Source of the DNA: Acidovorax benzenivorans
GTDB lineage: Bacteria; Pseudomonadota; Gammaproteobacteria; Burkholderiales; Burkholderiaceae_C
Direction of reading: 5' to 3'
NCBI RefSeq assembly: GCF_028680575.1
Contig: NZ_JAPCKI010000003.1
Coordinates: 186,001-250,000 of the forward strand
DNA: 64,000 nt
Shown here: positions 9,523-18,481 of the stretch, piece by piece
How positions within the stretch are numbered: position 1 is the stretch's first letter
Layout of the letters: each line of letters starts with the position of its first letter
Notes under the pieces: model-generated
Database searches by the model: none
What the model saw: the letters and a program-made list of their open reading frames with translations, nothing else
What the model was told of the DNA's origin: nothing
Made by a program: the position numbers and the translations under genes

Positions 9523-10118
9523 GGCAGCACCAGCCCCGCCGCGCGCAGCATGCGGCATGTCCGGATCAGCGGCAGCCCGATGAGGGCCGTGGGGTCGTCG
9601 CTGTGGATGGCGTCCAGCAGCGCAATGCCCAGGCCTTCGCTCTTGGCGCTGCCCGCGCAGTCGTAGGGCTGTTCGGCGCGCAGGTAGCGCTCGATTTCTT
9701 CGTCAGACAGGTCGCGGAACTTGACCTCCACCGGGGCGAGGTCCACCTGCTCAAAGCCGGTGGCGGCGCACACCACGGCCAGCGCCGTCTGGAACACCAC
9801 GGTCTGGCCGCGCATCTGGCGCAGCTGTTGCACGGCGCGATCGTGCTGGCCTGGTTTGCCCAGCGGCTCGCCAGCAAGGTCGGCCACCTGGTCGGATCCG
9901 ATCACAACCGCCTCGGGGTGTTGCCGCGCCACCGCATGCGCTTTGGCCAGTGCCAGGCGCAACGCCAGGGCGCGCGGGGCTTCGCCGGGCAGAGGGTTCT
10001 CATCGACATGGGGGGCTGCTACGTCGAAAGGCAGGTTCAGCCGCTCAAGCAATTCGCGCCGGTAGCGCGAGGTTGAGCCCAATACCAGAGGGCGTTGCAG
10101 GGAGGGGGATTGATGCAT
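9519..10118 (-). CDS. maf: Maf-family nucleotide pyrophosphatase (YceF-like)
   Basis: The 199-residue Maf protein hydrolyses non-canonical or modified nucleoside triphosphates to monophosphates. It shows the N-terminal LVLGSTSRYRRELLERL motif (phosphate-binding SxxR), VIGSDQVAD with the catalytic-site aspartate, and later YDCAGSAKSEGLG and GLPL. The QVAD/CAGSAKSEG versions fit the YceF subgroup, which prefers 7-methyl-GTP, rather than the dTTP/UTP-specific YhdE type. It is divergent to yceD: the two starts are only 25 bases apart, so their promoters must overlap. It overlaps the downstream methyltransferase start by four bases. Confidence 0.92.
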   Translation of the reverse strand: MHQSPSLQRPLVLGSTSRYRRELLERLNLPFDVAAPHVDENPLPGEAPRALALRLALAKAHAVARQHPEAVVIGSDQVADLAGEPLGKPGQHDRAVQQLRQMRGQTVVFQTALAVVCAATGFEQVDLAPVEVKFRDLSDEEIERYLRAEQPYDCAGSAKSEGLGIALLDAIHSDDPTALIGLPLIRTCRMLRAAGLVLP

Positions 10119-10137
10119 GCGCCGATTCTCTTACACT
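10110..10137 (+). promoter_or_regulatory. Candidate promoter of yceD-rpmF, possible leaderless start
   Basis: TTGATG (10110-10115) and TACACT (10132-10137) are separated by 16 bases. A start site seven bases on would fall at or next to the yceD ATG at 10144, and no SD is visible upstream of that ATG. Confidence 0.5.
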
Positions 10138-10143
10138 GCCGCC

Positions 10144-10692
10144 ATGACTAAGGAATTCTCCGCACAGCGCCTCGACGTGAAAGCCTTCGCACAGGCTGGC
10201 GGTCGGCTGGCGGGCCACGACTCACTGCTGAAGTACGAACGCCTGGCGCAAGAGGCCAAAGGCCTGCACCCCGACTTGCTGGTGGACTGGGAGGCGACGG
10301 GCGAGGTGCGTACCGCGCTGGGAGGCATGGGGCAGGTCTGGTTGCACATCAAGGTGCGCGCCAGCTTCCCCATGGAGTGCCAGCGCTGCCTGACTCCGGT
10401 GGATGTCCCCCTGGAGGTGGATCGTGAGTTCCGCTTTGTGGCGGACGAAGCCACGGCCGAGGCGTTGGACGATGAGAGCGAAGAAGACCTGCTGGCCTTG
10501 AGTCGCGAGTTTGATTTGCATGAACTCATTGAAGACGAACTGCTGATGGCGTTGCCCGTGGTTCCCAAACACGACGAGTGCCCGAGCTCGGTGCCGCTGG
10601 CGTCTTCGGACGATGATTTTGAAGAAGCCAATGCCGAAAAGCCCAACCCCTTCGCGGCGCTGGCAGCCCTGCGCAAGGACGCCAAAGACTGA
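10144..10692 (+). CDS. yceD: YceD family (DUF177) protein, 23S rRNA accumulation protein
   Basis: This 182-residue DUF177 protein is encoded directly upstream of rpmF, as in most bacteria. E. coli YceD is needed for normal 23S rRNA accumulation; homologues may bind rRNA or early 50S assembly intermediates. Visible features are FPMECQRCLTP (CxxC pair, about residues 75-83), the acidic stretch DDESEEDLLALS, and the DLHELIEDELLMALPVVPKH block that defines the family. The ATG at 10144 is chosen because MTKEF starts the conserved region and it matches the candidate promoter spacing. The C-terminus (NPFAALAALRKD) is the usual family ending. Confidence 0.9.
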   Translation: MTKEFSAQRLDVKAFAQAGGRLAGHDSLLKYERLAQEAKGLHPDLLVDWEATGEVRTALGGMGQVWLHIKVRASFPMECQRCLTPVDVPLEVDREFRFVADEATAEALDDESEEDLLALSREFDLHELIEDELLMALPVVPKHDECPSSVPLASSDDDFEEANAEKPNPFAALAALRKDAKD

Positions 10693-10718
10693 TTCATCGA
10701 CCCAAAAAGCATTTGGGT

Positions 10719-10724
10719 TATAAT
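10719..10724 (+). promoter_or_regulatory. Candidate -10 element of rpmF
   Basis: A perfect TATAAT in the context gggttataatcg lies 80 bases before rpmF. There is no good -35 hexamer at 16-18 bases. It would allow rpmF expression independent of yceD. Confidence 0.55.
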
Positions 10725-10803
10725 CGTGGGCTTCACGCGAACCCCATCGTGTCTTTTTGGGCTGATCGCGTTTTTACCAACCTATTCCAGATCAGGAGCC
10801 ATC

Positions 10804-10986
10804 ATGGCCGTTCAGCAAAACAAAAAGTCCCCTTCCAAGCGCGGCATGCACCGCTCGCACAATGCCCTGAACGTGCCAGGCATTGCTGTGGAACCCACCA
10901 CCGGTGAAACGCACCTGCGTCACCACATCAGCCCCAACGGTTTCTACCGTGGCCGTCAGGTGCTGAAGAACAAGTCTGAAGCCTGA
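10804..10986 (+). CDS. rpmF: 50S ribosomal protein L32
   Basis: The 60-residue protein starts [20 protein letters not shown], the L32 signature, and ends in [13 protein letters not shown]. This is the cysteine-free form without the zinc-ribbon pairs. The SD agga lies seven bases before the ATG at 10804. It sits between yceD and plsX as in most proteobacteria and is followed by a terminator. Confidence 0.98.
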   Translation: MAVQQNKKSPSKRGMHRSHNALNVPGIAVEPTTGETHLRHHISPNGFYRGRQVLKNKSEA

Positions 10987-11000
10987 CCTTCACTCCATCC

Positions 11001-11044
11001 AAAGGCCCGTTGCTACAAACCCTGTAGCGCGGGCCTTTGTTTTG
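11001..11044 (+). terminator. Terminator after rpmF
   Basis: Outer stem aaaggcccg / cgggccttt with an inner stem gctaca / tgtagc inside the loop, followed by gttttg. The double stem is unusual but compact. It should end most yceD-rpmF transcripts before plsX. Confidence 0.8.
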
Positions 11045-11093
11045 ACCGTCGTATTCATCTCTCGGCCCCCTGGGCCGGCCGGACAAGTCGCCC

Positions 11094-12146
11094 ATGATCA
11101 CACTGGCTGTTGACTGCATGGGGGGCGACCATGGCCCCCGCGTCACGCTCGCGGCGTGCCGCCAGTTTCTCGAACACCACCCCGATGCCCGTCTGCTGCT
11201 CGTTGGCCTGACGGACAGTCTGCAATCGTTTTCCCACGACCGTGCCACCATCGTTCCTGCCTCCGAAGTGGTGGCCATGGACGACCCGGTGGAGGTGGCC
11301 TTGCGCAAGAAGAAGGATTCTTCGATGCGCGTGGCCATTCAGCAAGTCAAGGATGGCACGGCTTCGGCGGCTGTCTCTGCTGGCAACACCGGTGCCTTGA
11401 TGGCCATTGCCCGCTATCTGCTCAAGACACTGGACGGTATCGACCGCCCCGCTATTGCCACCCAGCTGCCCAACGCCACCGGTGGGGCCACCACGGTGCT
11501 GGACCTGGGGGCCAATGTGGACTGCTCGGCCGAGCATCTGCTGCAGTTTGCCGTGATGGGCTCGGCCCTGGTGTCGGTTCTTCAGGAGGGCGGCGAGCCC
11601 ACCGTGGGGCTGCTGAACATTGGCGAGGAAGTCATTAAGGGCAGCGAAGTCATTAAAAAAGCGGGTGAATTGCTTCGATCTGCGGCTAATTCTGGCGATT
11701 TGAACTTCTACGGCAATGTTGAGGGCAACGACATCTTCAAGGGCACGGTGGATATCGTGGTCTGCGACGGCTTTGTGGGCAATGTGGCGCTCAAGGCCAG
11801 CGAAGGTGTCGCCTCGATGATCATTGGTGCGCTCAAAACCGAGTTTTCGCGTCATATTTTTACCAAAATCGCTGCCATCGTTGCTTATCCGATCCTAAAA
11901 GCTTTGATGAAGCGCATGGATTACCGCCGTTACAACGGCGCAGCGTTGCTGGGTCTGCGCGGCCTAGTGTTCAAGAGCCACGGATCGGCGGACGCCATGG
12001 CTTTCGAGCAGGCGTTGAACCGGGCGTATGATGCAGCCCGCAACAACCTGCTCGACCGTGTCCGGACCCGGATTGCGCATGCGGCGCCCCTGCTGGCGCC
12101 TGCAAATGCCCAGCCCCTGCCTGGCGTTGCGGCGACCGCACAATAA
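11094..12146 (+). CDS. plsX: Phosphate acyltransferase PlsX
   Basis: PlsX converts acyl-ACP and phosphate to acyl-phosphate, the acyl donor for PlsY in phospholipid synthesis. The 350-residue product starts [14 protein letters not shown] and contains [29 protein letters not shown] and [23 protein letters not shown], all family landmarks. A strong small hairpin (cggccc/gggccg, 11063-11077) lies just ahead of the ATG and could affect translation or act as the tail of the rpmF terminator. Its stop overlaps the fabH start by one base, indicating tight coupling with fatty acid initiation. Confidence 0.97.
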   Translation: MITLAVDCMGGDHGPRVTLAACRQFLEHHPDARLLLVGLTDSLQSFSHDRATIVPASEVVAMDDPVEVALRKKKDSSMRVAIQQVKDGTASAAVSAGNTGALMAIARYLLKTLDGIDRPAIATQLPNATGGATTVLDLGANVDCSAEHLLQFAVMGSALVSVLQEGGEPTVGLLNIGEEVIKGSEVIKKAGELLRSAANSGDLNFYGNVEGNDIFKGTVDIVVCDGFVGNVALKASEGVASMIIGALKTEFSRHIFTKIAAIVAYPILKALMKRMDYRRYNGAALLGLRGLVFKSHGSADAMAFEQALNRAYDAARNNLLDRVRTRIAHAAPLLAPANAQPLPGVAATAQ

Positions 12147-13123
12147 TGAGACGTTATTCCCGTATTACCGGCACTGGCAGCTATTTGCCTCCCCGCCGGT
12201 TGACCAATGCCGATCTGGTTGCCGAACTCGGCCAGCGCGGTATCGAAACCTCCGACGAATGGATTGTGGAGCGCACCGGCATCCGGGCGCGCCACTTTGC
12301 TGCACCCGACGTCACGGCGAGTGACCTGGGTCTGGAGGCTGCGCGCAATGCCTTGCAGGCAGCCGGCTTGCAGCCGACCGATATCGATCTGATCATCGTG
12401 GCCACGTCCACGCCGGACATGGTGTTCCCGTCCGTTGCTTGTATCTTGCAGAACAAGCTGGGCGCGAATGGCTGCCCAGCCTTTGATGTGCAGGCGGTGT
12501 GCAGCGGTTTTGTCTATGCCTTGTCGGTGGCGGACGCCATGATTCAGACGGGGGCAGCGAAGCGCGCGCTGGTGGTCGGTGCGGAGGTTTTCAGTCGCAT
12601 CTTGGACTTCAACGACCGCACGACTTGCGTGTTGTTTGGTGATGGGGCCGGTGCTGTGGTGCTGGAGGCTTCGGAGATCCCCGGCATCCTGTCGAGCGAC
12701 CTGCACGCCGACGGCAAGCATGTCGATATCCTGTGCGTGCCGGGCAATGTGTCCGGCGGCCAAGTGCTCGGAGACCCGGTCCTCAAGATGGATGGACAGG
12801 CGGTCTTCAAGCTGGCCGTAGGGGTGCTGGAGAAGGCAGCCCACGCTGCTCTTGCCAAAGCAGGGCTGACCGAGGCTGATATCGACTGGCTGATCCCGCA
12901 TCAGGCCAATATCCGCATCATGCAGGGCACTGCCCGCAAGCTGAAGATGTCCATGGACAAGGTGGTGGTCACTGTGGATCAGCACGGCAATACCTCGGCA
13001 GCGTCCATTCCTCTGGCGTTGGACCACGCGGTGCGCTCTGGTCAGGTCAAAAAGGGCGAGACCTTGCTGCTCGAAGGTGTGGGCGGTGGCTTCACCTGGG
13101 GCGCGGTGCTCCTGAAATTGTAG
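12146..13123 (+). CDS. fabH: Beta-ketoacyl-ACP synthase III (FabH)
   Basis: FabH condenses acetyl-CoA with malonyl-ACP to start type II fatty acid synthesis. The 325-residue product has the Cys-His-Asn triad C119 (QAVCSGF), H252 ([10 protein letters not shown]) and N282 ([10 protein letters not shown]), and the [11 protein letters not shown]-terminal motif. Length and start ([15 protein letters not shown]) are standard. The TAG stop lies inside a palindromic repeat copy (13117-13161), so that element may define the present C-terminus. The fabD start follows after 59 bases. Confidence 0.98.
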   Translation: MRRYSRITGTGSYLPPRRLTNADLVAELGQRGIETSDEWIVERTGIRARHFAAPDVTASDLGLEAARNALQAAGLQPTDIDLIIVATSTPDMVFPSVACILQNKLGANGCPAFDVQAVCSGFVYALSVADAMIQTGAAKRALVVGAEVFSRILDFNDRTTCVLFGDGAGAVVLEASEIPGILSSDLHADGKHVDILCVPGNVSGGQVLGDPVLKMDGQAVFKLAVGVLEKAAHAALAKAGLTEADIDWLIPHQANIRIMQGTARKLKMSMDKVVVTVDQHGNTSAASIPLALDHAVRSGQVKKGETLLLEGVGGGFTWGAVLLKL

Positions 13124-13161
13124 CTGCTAGCGCAATAAAGACGGGCGCTGCCGGCCAATTT
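13117..13161 (+). repeat. Interspersed palindromic element, copy 2 (fabH end)
   Basis: Core attgtagctgctagcgc...gggcgctgccggccaattt. It matches copies 1 and 3 in both arms and spacing. It covers the fabH stop codon and most of the fabH-fabD gap. Confidence 0.7.
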
Positions 13162-13182
13162 CATCATAAATCTGGATTTTTC

Positions 13183-14133
13183 ATGAAGTCTTTTGCATTT
13201 GTCTTTCCGGGGCAGGGCTCGCAGTCTGTGGGCATGCTCGACGGCTGGGGTGAGCACCCGGTGGTGGCGCAGACCCTGCAGGAAGCCTCGGATGCCCTGG
13301 GTGAGGATGTGGGCCTGCTGATCAAGGAAGGCCCCAAGGAGGCTTTGGCCCTGACCACGAATACCCAGCCGGTGATGCTGGTAGCGGGTGTAGCTGCTTG
13401 GCGCGTCTGGTGTGCCGAGGGGGGCGCAGCCCCGGTGGCCGTTGCTGGGCACTCGCTGGGTGAATACTCGGCCCTGGTGGCGGCTGGTGTGTTGACGCTG
13501 GCGCAGGCGGCTCCGCTGGTGCGACTGCGTGCTGCGGCCATGCAGGAGGCGGTGCCGGTCGGCACTGGCGCCATGGCTGCCATTTTGGGTATGGAGGCTT
13601 CCAGGGTCATCGCTGGCTGTGCCGAGGCCTTGGCATCGTTCGGGCCCGGTACTGCCGAGGTGGTCGAGGCGGTCAATTTCAACGACCCGATCCAGACCGT
13701 GATCGCTGGTACCAAGGCCGGTGTGGATAAGGCCTGCGAGGTGCTCAAGGCGGCGGGTGCCAAGCGTGCATTGCCACTGCCGGTGTCGGCGCCTTTTCAC
13801 TCCAGCCTCATGAAGCCTGCTGCGGAAAAGCTGCGCGTGGCCTTGGCGGAAGTGGCTCTTGCTGCCCCGCAGATTCCGGTGGTCAACAACGTGGACGTGG
13901 CGGTGCAGCAAGACGCTGATGCCATTCGCGACGCGCTCTACCGCCAGGCCTTCGGCCCTGTGCGCTGGGTTGAATGCGTGCACGCGCTGAAGGCGCGCGG
14001 CGTGACGCATATTGTTGAATGTGGCCCCGGCAAGGTGCTGGCGGGCCTCACCAAGCGCATCGACCCCGAACTGGTTGGAGCGGTATTGTTTGACTCGGCC
14101 ACGCTGGCCGAAACCAGGGAGTTGTTGGCATGA
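13183..14133 (+). CDS. fabD: Malonyl-CoA:ACP transacylase
   Basis: FabD transfers malonyl from CoA to ACP. The 316-residue protein shows FPGQGSQSVGM at residues 8-18 (oxyanion loop), AGHSLGEYSAL with nucleophile S91, and VSAPFHSSLM with the catalytic histidine near residue 205. Length is normal. The stop overlaps the fabG start by four bases (ATGA), so fabD and fabG are translationally coupled. It belongs to the plsX-fabHDG-acpP-fabF series. Confidence 0.98.
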   Translation: MKSFAFVFPGQGSQSVGMLDGWGEHPVVAQTLQEASDALGEDVGLLIKEGPKEALALTTNTQPVMLVAGVAAWRVWCAEGGAAPVAVAGHSLGEYSALVAAGVLTLAQAAPLVRLRAAAMQEAVPVGTGAMAAILGMEASRVIAGCAEALASFGPGTAEVVEAVNFNDPIQTVIAGTKAGVDKACEVLKAAGAKRALPLPVSAPFHSSLMKPAAEKLRVALAEVALAAPQIPVVNNVDVAVQQDADAIRDALYRQAFGPVRWVECVHALKARGVTHIVECGPGKVLAGLTKRIDPELVGAVLFDSATLAETRELLA

Positions 14134-14879
14134 CGGAATCGACCCAGACGGCAGCGCAAGTAGCGCTGGTGACCGGTGCATCACGCGGCATTGGTGCAGC
14201 CATTGCCCTGGAGCTTGCCGCGCGTGGCTACCACGTCGTTGGCACTGCCACTACCGATGAGGGCGCTGCGCGCATCAGTCAGGCGCTGTTGGCCTACTCC
14301 GGTTGCCGGGGTGCCAACCTGAATGTGAACGACGCCGCCGCCGTGGAGATGCTGATGGACGCCATCGTCAAGCAGCAAGGGGGGCTGCATGTGCTGGTGA
14401 ACAATGCAGGCATCACGCGCGACACCCTGGCCATGCGCATGAAGGACGACGACTGGGATGCGGTGCTGGATACCAATCTCAAGGCCGTGTTTCGCGTGAG
14501 CCGCGCTGCGATCCGTCCGATGATGAAGCAGCGCTTTGGGCGCATCATCAGCATCACCAGCGTGGTGGGTGCGTCGGGCAATCCGGGTCAGGCCAACTAC
14601 GCGGCTGCTAAGGCGGGCGTGGCGGGCATGACGCGCGCATTGGCCCGTGAGCTGGGCAGTCGCAACATCACTGTGAACTGCGTGGCCCCTGGTTTCATCG
14701 AGACCGACATGACCTCTGTGTTGCCCGAAGACCAGCAAAAAGCGCTCAATGCGCAGATCCCGCTGGGCCATATGGGCAAGCCTGCGGACATCGCACACGC
14801 AGTGGCATACCTCGCCTCGCGCGAGGCTGGCTATGTGACGGGGCAGGAGTTGCACGTCAATGGCGGCATGTACATGTAG
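14130..14879 (+). CDS. fabG: 3-oxoacyl-ACP reductase FabG
   Basis: FabG is an NADPH-dependent reductase of 3-ketoacyl-ACP in fatty acid elongation. The 249-residue SDR has the cofactor loop TGASRGIG (15-22), NNAG (91-94), and the catalytic S144, Y157 and K161 (SITSVVGASGN...YAAAK). The ending GYVTGQELHVNGGMYM is typical of FabG. It is coupled to fabD by a four-base overlap and followed by 103 bases before acpP, where a separate promoter is likely. Confidence 0.98.
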   Translation: MTESTQTAAQVALVTGASRGIGAAIALELAARGYHVVGTATTDEGAARISQALLAYSGCRGANLNVNDAAAVEMLMDAIVKQQGGLHVLVNNAGITRDTLAMRMKDDDWDAVLDTNLKAVFRVSRAAIRPMMKQRFGRIISITSVVGASGNPGQANYAAAKAGVAGMTRALARELGSRNITVNCVAPGFIETDMTSVLPEDQQKALNAQIPLGHMGKPADIAHAVAYLASREAGYVTGQELHVNGGMYM

Positions 14880-14943
14880 TTGTTGAAAGTTAACGCCGGT
14901 TCATCCGGACGGCGGGTCGTTTAGGGGCTTCTCCTTAAGCGGC

Positions 14944-15222
<279 letters not shown>

Positions 15223-15270
15223 GCGGCGCCCTGCGCCTGACTCAAGCGATCAGCAGAAGGTTTTATACGC

Positions 15271-16515
15271 ATGAGCCGTCGTCGCGTTGTCGTGACCGGC
15301 CTGGGTTGCGTCAGCCCCGTGGGTAACACGGTGGCCGAGTCCTGGGCCAATCTCCTTGCCGGCCAGTCCGGCATTGATCTCATCACCAAGTTCGATGCGT
15401 CGAACTTCGCCTGCAAGATTGCGGGAGAGGTCAAAGGTCTTGACCTGGAGTCGTACATCAGCGCCAAGGATGCGCGCGCGATGGATGCCTTTATCCACTA
15501 CGGCATCGCTGCTGCGGCGCAGGCCGTGCAGGACGCGGGGCTTCCCACGGGGGAAGCGCTCAGTGAGGAGTTCGCTACACGCATAGCCTGCGTGATCGGC
15601 TCTGGCATTGGTGGCCTCCCGCTGATCGAAAACACCCACGCCGAACTGGTCAGCCGCGGACCACGGCGTATCACGCCATTTTTTGTGCCTGCGTCCATCA
15701 TCAATATGGTGGCAGGGCATGTGTCCATGCGCTTTGGCTTTAAGGGCCCCAACCTTGCTGTGGTGACTGCCTGCACAACAGGCCTGCATTGCATCGGCGA
15801 GGGCGGGCGCATGATCGAATACGGCGATGCAGACGTGGTTGTGGCGGGCGGTACCGAATCCACGGTATCCCCGCTGGGCATTGGCGGATTTGCCGCCATG
15901 CGGGCACTGTCCACCCGTAACGACGATCCCAAGACGGCATCCCGCCCCTGGGACAAGGACCGAGACGGTTTTGTGCTGGGCGAAGGCGCTGGTGTGATGG
16001 TGCTCGAAGAGTACGAACACGCCAAAGCCCGTGGTGCCAAGATTTATGCCGAACTCAGCGGTTTTGGCATGAGCGCAGATGCGGGTCACATGACGGCACC
16101 CAGCATGGATGGGCCCCGGCGTGCCATGCTCAATGCGCTGCGCAATGCCAGGATGAATGCCGATCAGGTGGACTATCTCAACGCCCATGGCACCTCCACT
16201 CCCCTGGGTGACATCAACGAGACCAACGCGATCAAGGCGGCCTTGGGCGACCATGCCTACAAGACCGTTGTGAGCTCGACCAAATCCATGACGGGCCATT
16301 TGCTCGGCGGTGCGGGGGGTATCGAGAGCGTGTTCACCGTGCTGGCACTGCACGAACAAAAAGTGCCGCCCACCATCAACCTGTTCAACCAGGATCCGGA
16401 GTGTGATCTTGACTACTGCGCCAATACGGCACGGGACATGAAGATCGATGTGGCTGTCAAAAACAACTTCGGTTTTGGCGGCACCAACGGAACGCTGGTG
16501 TTCAAACGCGTCTGA
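15271..16515 (+). CDS. fabF: Beta-ketoacyl-ACP synthase II (FabF)
   Basis: FabF elongates acyl-ACP chains and is the temperature-responsive condensing enzyme in E. coli. The 414-residue thiolase-fold protein has the Cys-His-His triad C168 ([11 protein letters not shown]), H306 ([11 protein letters not shown]) and H343 ([10 protein letters not shown]). The C-terminal [14 protein letters not shown] motif is complete. Start [18 protein letters not shown] is standard. It closes the fatty acid genes; a weak hairpin follows at 16531. Confidence 0.98.
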   Translation: MSRRRVVVTGLGCVSPVGNTVAESWANLLAGQSGIDLITKFDASNFACKIAGEVKGLDLESYISAKDARAMDAFIHYGIAAAAQAVQDAGLPTGEALSEEFATRIACVIGSGIGGLPLIENTHAELVSRGPRRITPFFVPASIINMVAGHVSMRFGFKGPNLAVVTACTTGLHCIGEGGRMIEYGDADVVVAGGTESTVSPLGIGGFAAMRALSTRNDDPKTASRPWDKDRDGFVLGEGAGVMVLEEYEHAKARGAKIYAELSGFGMSADAGHMTAPSMDGPRRAMLNALRNARMNADQVDYLNAHGTSTPLGDINETNAIKAALGDHAYKTVVSSTKSMTGHLLGGAGGIESVFTVLALHEQKVPPTINLFNQDPECDLDYCANTARDMKIDVAVKNNFGFGGTNGTLVFKRV

Positions 16516-16530
16516 TTTCGCTTCGATATC

Positions 16531-16556
16531 ACGGGCTCGGTCGCAGCCCGCGTTGT
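16531..16556 (+). terminator. Weak hairpin after fabF
   Basis: cgggct / agcccg stem with a seven-base loop, followed by cgttgttt. The T tract is poor, so it may be an attenuating rather than a complete terminator between fabF and the rpoE group. Confidence 0.35.
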
Positions 16557-16645
16557 TTGCTGGCCTCTAGCCAGCGGACCTGCGGCCGTGGTGTCGGTTT
16601 GGCATCGCGCTGGGGCTTGACCTATCGGCCGAAGAGGGCGGGCTT

Positions 16646-17152
16646 GTGACACAGCTTTCGCGGCGACCCCCTGCTGTGCGGTATTTGCTGCGGCGCAGTC
16701 GGGTCTTGGGCGTGCTGTTGGCTGCTTTGGTGCTAGCCGGTGCTTTCGTTTTGGTTGCCTGGGTGGCTCTGGGAACCCGTGCTGCCCATCCGTCCATCTT
16801 GGTGGCCCTCGGCCTGTGGGTATCGGCATTGGCGGGGGCGACGCATTTTTGGTGGAGCCAACCCCGTGGAGTGCTGCAGTTTGATGGCCAAATCTGGATG
16901 TTGAACCGCGTGTTGCCCACCAGCATGCTGCTGGCGCTTTCAGCGCCCCCTGAGGTGCTTTTGGACTTGCAGGGGTATCTGTGGGTGCGCGCCTTGCCCG
17001 TCGGACATTCGCCTCTGTGGTTGTGGCTGGAGCGCTCCAGTCAGCCAGAGCGCTGGATGGACTTGCGTCGTGCGGTATATTCGCGCGCCAGATCGGGCGT
17101 TGTCAACGCTGACGAAACCGCCCGGCAAGCTGCCGCAGGGCGTGAATCCTGA
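16646..17152 (+). CDS. Small membrane protein, YgfX-like
   Basis: This 168-residue protein has two hydrophobic segments close together near the N-terminus (about residues 20-45, VLGVLLAALVLAGAFVLVAWVAL, and 50-68, ILVALGLWVSALAGATHFW). A soluble C-terminal half follows, ending WMDLRRAVYSRAR. Two short helices plus an R/D-L-R-R-A-V-Y-S-like tail recall YgfX/CptA proteins. The conserved position between fabF and rpoE in Burkholderiales supports a real gene. Function is unknown to me; E. coli YgfX is linked to SdhE and cell-shape effects. Start is a GTG at 16646, six bases before the rpoE start at its far end, so cotranscription with rpoE is likely. Confidence 0.75.
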   Translation: MTQLSRRPPAVRYLLRRSRVLGVLLAALVLAGAFVLVAWVALGTRAAHPSILVALGLWVSALAGATHFWWSQPRGVLQFDGQIWMLNRVLPTSMLLALSAPPEVLLDLQGYLWVRALPVGHSPLWLWLERSSQPERWMDLRRAVYSRARSGVVNADETARQAAAGRES

Positions 17153-17158
17153 GTATCC

Positions 17159-17785
17159 ATGACTGTCATTCCGCCTTCCCCCTCCGAAGATAGCGACCTC
17201 CAACTGGTGGAGCGCACGGTAGCGGGCGACCAGCGCGCCTATGAATTGCTGGTCATCAAATACCAACGCCGCATCGAACGTCTGATTGGGCGCATGGTGC
17301 GCGACACGGACTCGGTTCAGGACATTGCGCAGGAAACCTTCATTCGCGCCTACCGGGCGCTGCATCAGTTTCGTGGCGACGCCCAGTTCTACACCTGGCT
17401 GTACCGGATTGCCGTCAACACAGCCAAGAAGGCGCTGATGGACATGAAGCGCAATCCGGTCATTTCCGAAAATGCCTTCCGGGGTTCCGAGGACGAAGAT
17501 GAAACTTCCCGCCTTGGACACGAACTAACCAGCGACGAAACCCCCGAAACTGTCTTGGCGGCCCAGGAAATTGCCCAGGTCGTGAATGCAGCCATGGAGG
17601 CCTTGCCCGACGATCTGCGCCAAGCGGTCACGTTGCGGGAGATCGAGGGGCTCAGTTACGAAGAAATTGCCACCGCGATGGGGTGTCCCATCGGTACGGT
17701 GCGATCTCGAATTTTCCGGGCGCGCGAAGCCATTTCGGCCAAAGTGCGTCCCTTGCTCGAAAACCAGTCGGGCAAACGGTGGTGA
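17159..17785 (+). CDS. rpoE: RNA polymerase sigma factor RpoE (ECF, sigma-E/AlgU)
   Basis: The 208-residue group 4 sigma factor directs the envelope stress regulon. Region 2 includes QDIAQETFIRAYRALHQF and FYTWLYRIAVNTAKK. Region 4 includes LREIEGLSYEEIATAMGCPIGTVRSRIFRAREAI, the helix-turn-helix that reads the -35. It is followed at once by its anti-sigma factor rseA, then rseB and mucD, the conserved RpoE module. Six bases separate it from the YgfX-like gene. Confidence 0.97.
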   Translation: MTVIPPSPSEDSDLQLVERTVAGDQRAYELLVIKYQRRIERLIGRMVRDTDSVQDIAQETFIRAYRALHQFRGDAQFYTWLYRIAVNTAKKALMDMKRNPVISENAFRGSEDEDETSRLGHELTSDETPETVLAAQEIAQVVNAAMEALPDDLRQAVTLREIEGLSYEEIATAMGCPIGTVRSRIFRAREAISAKVRPLLENQSGKRW

Positions 17786-17794
17786 GGTGATCGA

Positions 17795-18445
17795 ATGAAC
17801 AAGGCGGAAACAGGTATCAATGCCTCGGCGGGTGTCAGCTTGCCCGGGGGGGGGCGGGGCGAACAGCTATCGGCGCTGGCGGATGGACAACTGCAAGGCG
17901 ATGAGTTCGCGGCGGCGCTGGCCTGGGCGGCAGAAGATGAGGGACGCGACACGTGGGAGGTATATCACCTCGTGGGAGATGTGTTGCGCTCTTCGGACTT
18001 GGCGCGGCCAGCGAATCCAGCGTTTCTCTCCCGCTTGCGCGAAGAGCTTGCCAAAGAGGCTCCGCCACAGCGTCCCCAGGTTCCCGCCCAACTGGACATC
18101 GTGGCGGCCAATCTGCCTGTGGCCGCCAACGCTTCGGTGTTCCGTTGGAAGATGGTGGCGGGTTTTGCGTCACTGGCCGCCGTGGCAGCCATTGGCTGGA
18201 CTTCGTTCTCCCAACTCCAGGGCGTGGGCGGGGCGGGGGCGCAGTTAGCTGCTGCCCCTGAGCGCGCGGCGTCCCAAGGGGCACCCGTTGTGGCTGTTGC
18301 GGATGCAGACGGCCAGCAGGTGATGATCCGGGACCCTCGGTTGGACGAGTTGCTGGCGGCTCATAAGCAGTTTGGCAGTACATCGGCCTTGCAAATGCCT
18401 GCTGGCTTCTTGCGCAACGCCACCTTTGAGACCCCCGGCCGCTGA
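17795..18445 (+). CDS. rseA: Anti-sigma-E factor RseA
   Basis: RseA sequesters RpoE at the inner membrane and is degraded under envelope stress. The 216-residue product has an N-terminal RseA-type sigma-binding domain (about residues 25-75, EQLSALADGQLQGDEFAAAL ... WEVYHLVGDVLRS). One membrane helix follows at about 114-133 (WKMVAGFASLAAVAAIGW), then a short periplasmic tail. It is nine bases after rpoE, consistent with stoichiometric expression. A periplasmic RseB (next gene) would protect the tail from the site-1 protease. Confidence 0.92.
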   Translation: MNKAETGINASAGVSLPGGGRGEQLSALADGQLQGDEFAAALAWAAEDEGRDTWEVYHLVGDVLRSSDLARPANPAFLSRLREELAKEAPPQRPQVPAQLDIVAANLPVAANASVFRWKMVAGFASLAAVAAIGWTSFSQLQGVGGAGAQLAAAPERAASQGAPVVAVADADGQQVMIRDPRLDELLAAHKQFGSTSALQMPAGFLRNATFETPGR

Positions 18446-18481
18446 ATCGTGGATGGTAATTTCTGGCGCTGAGATGGTGTG

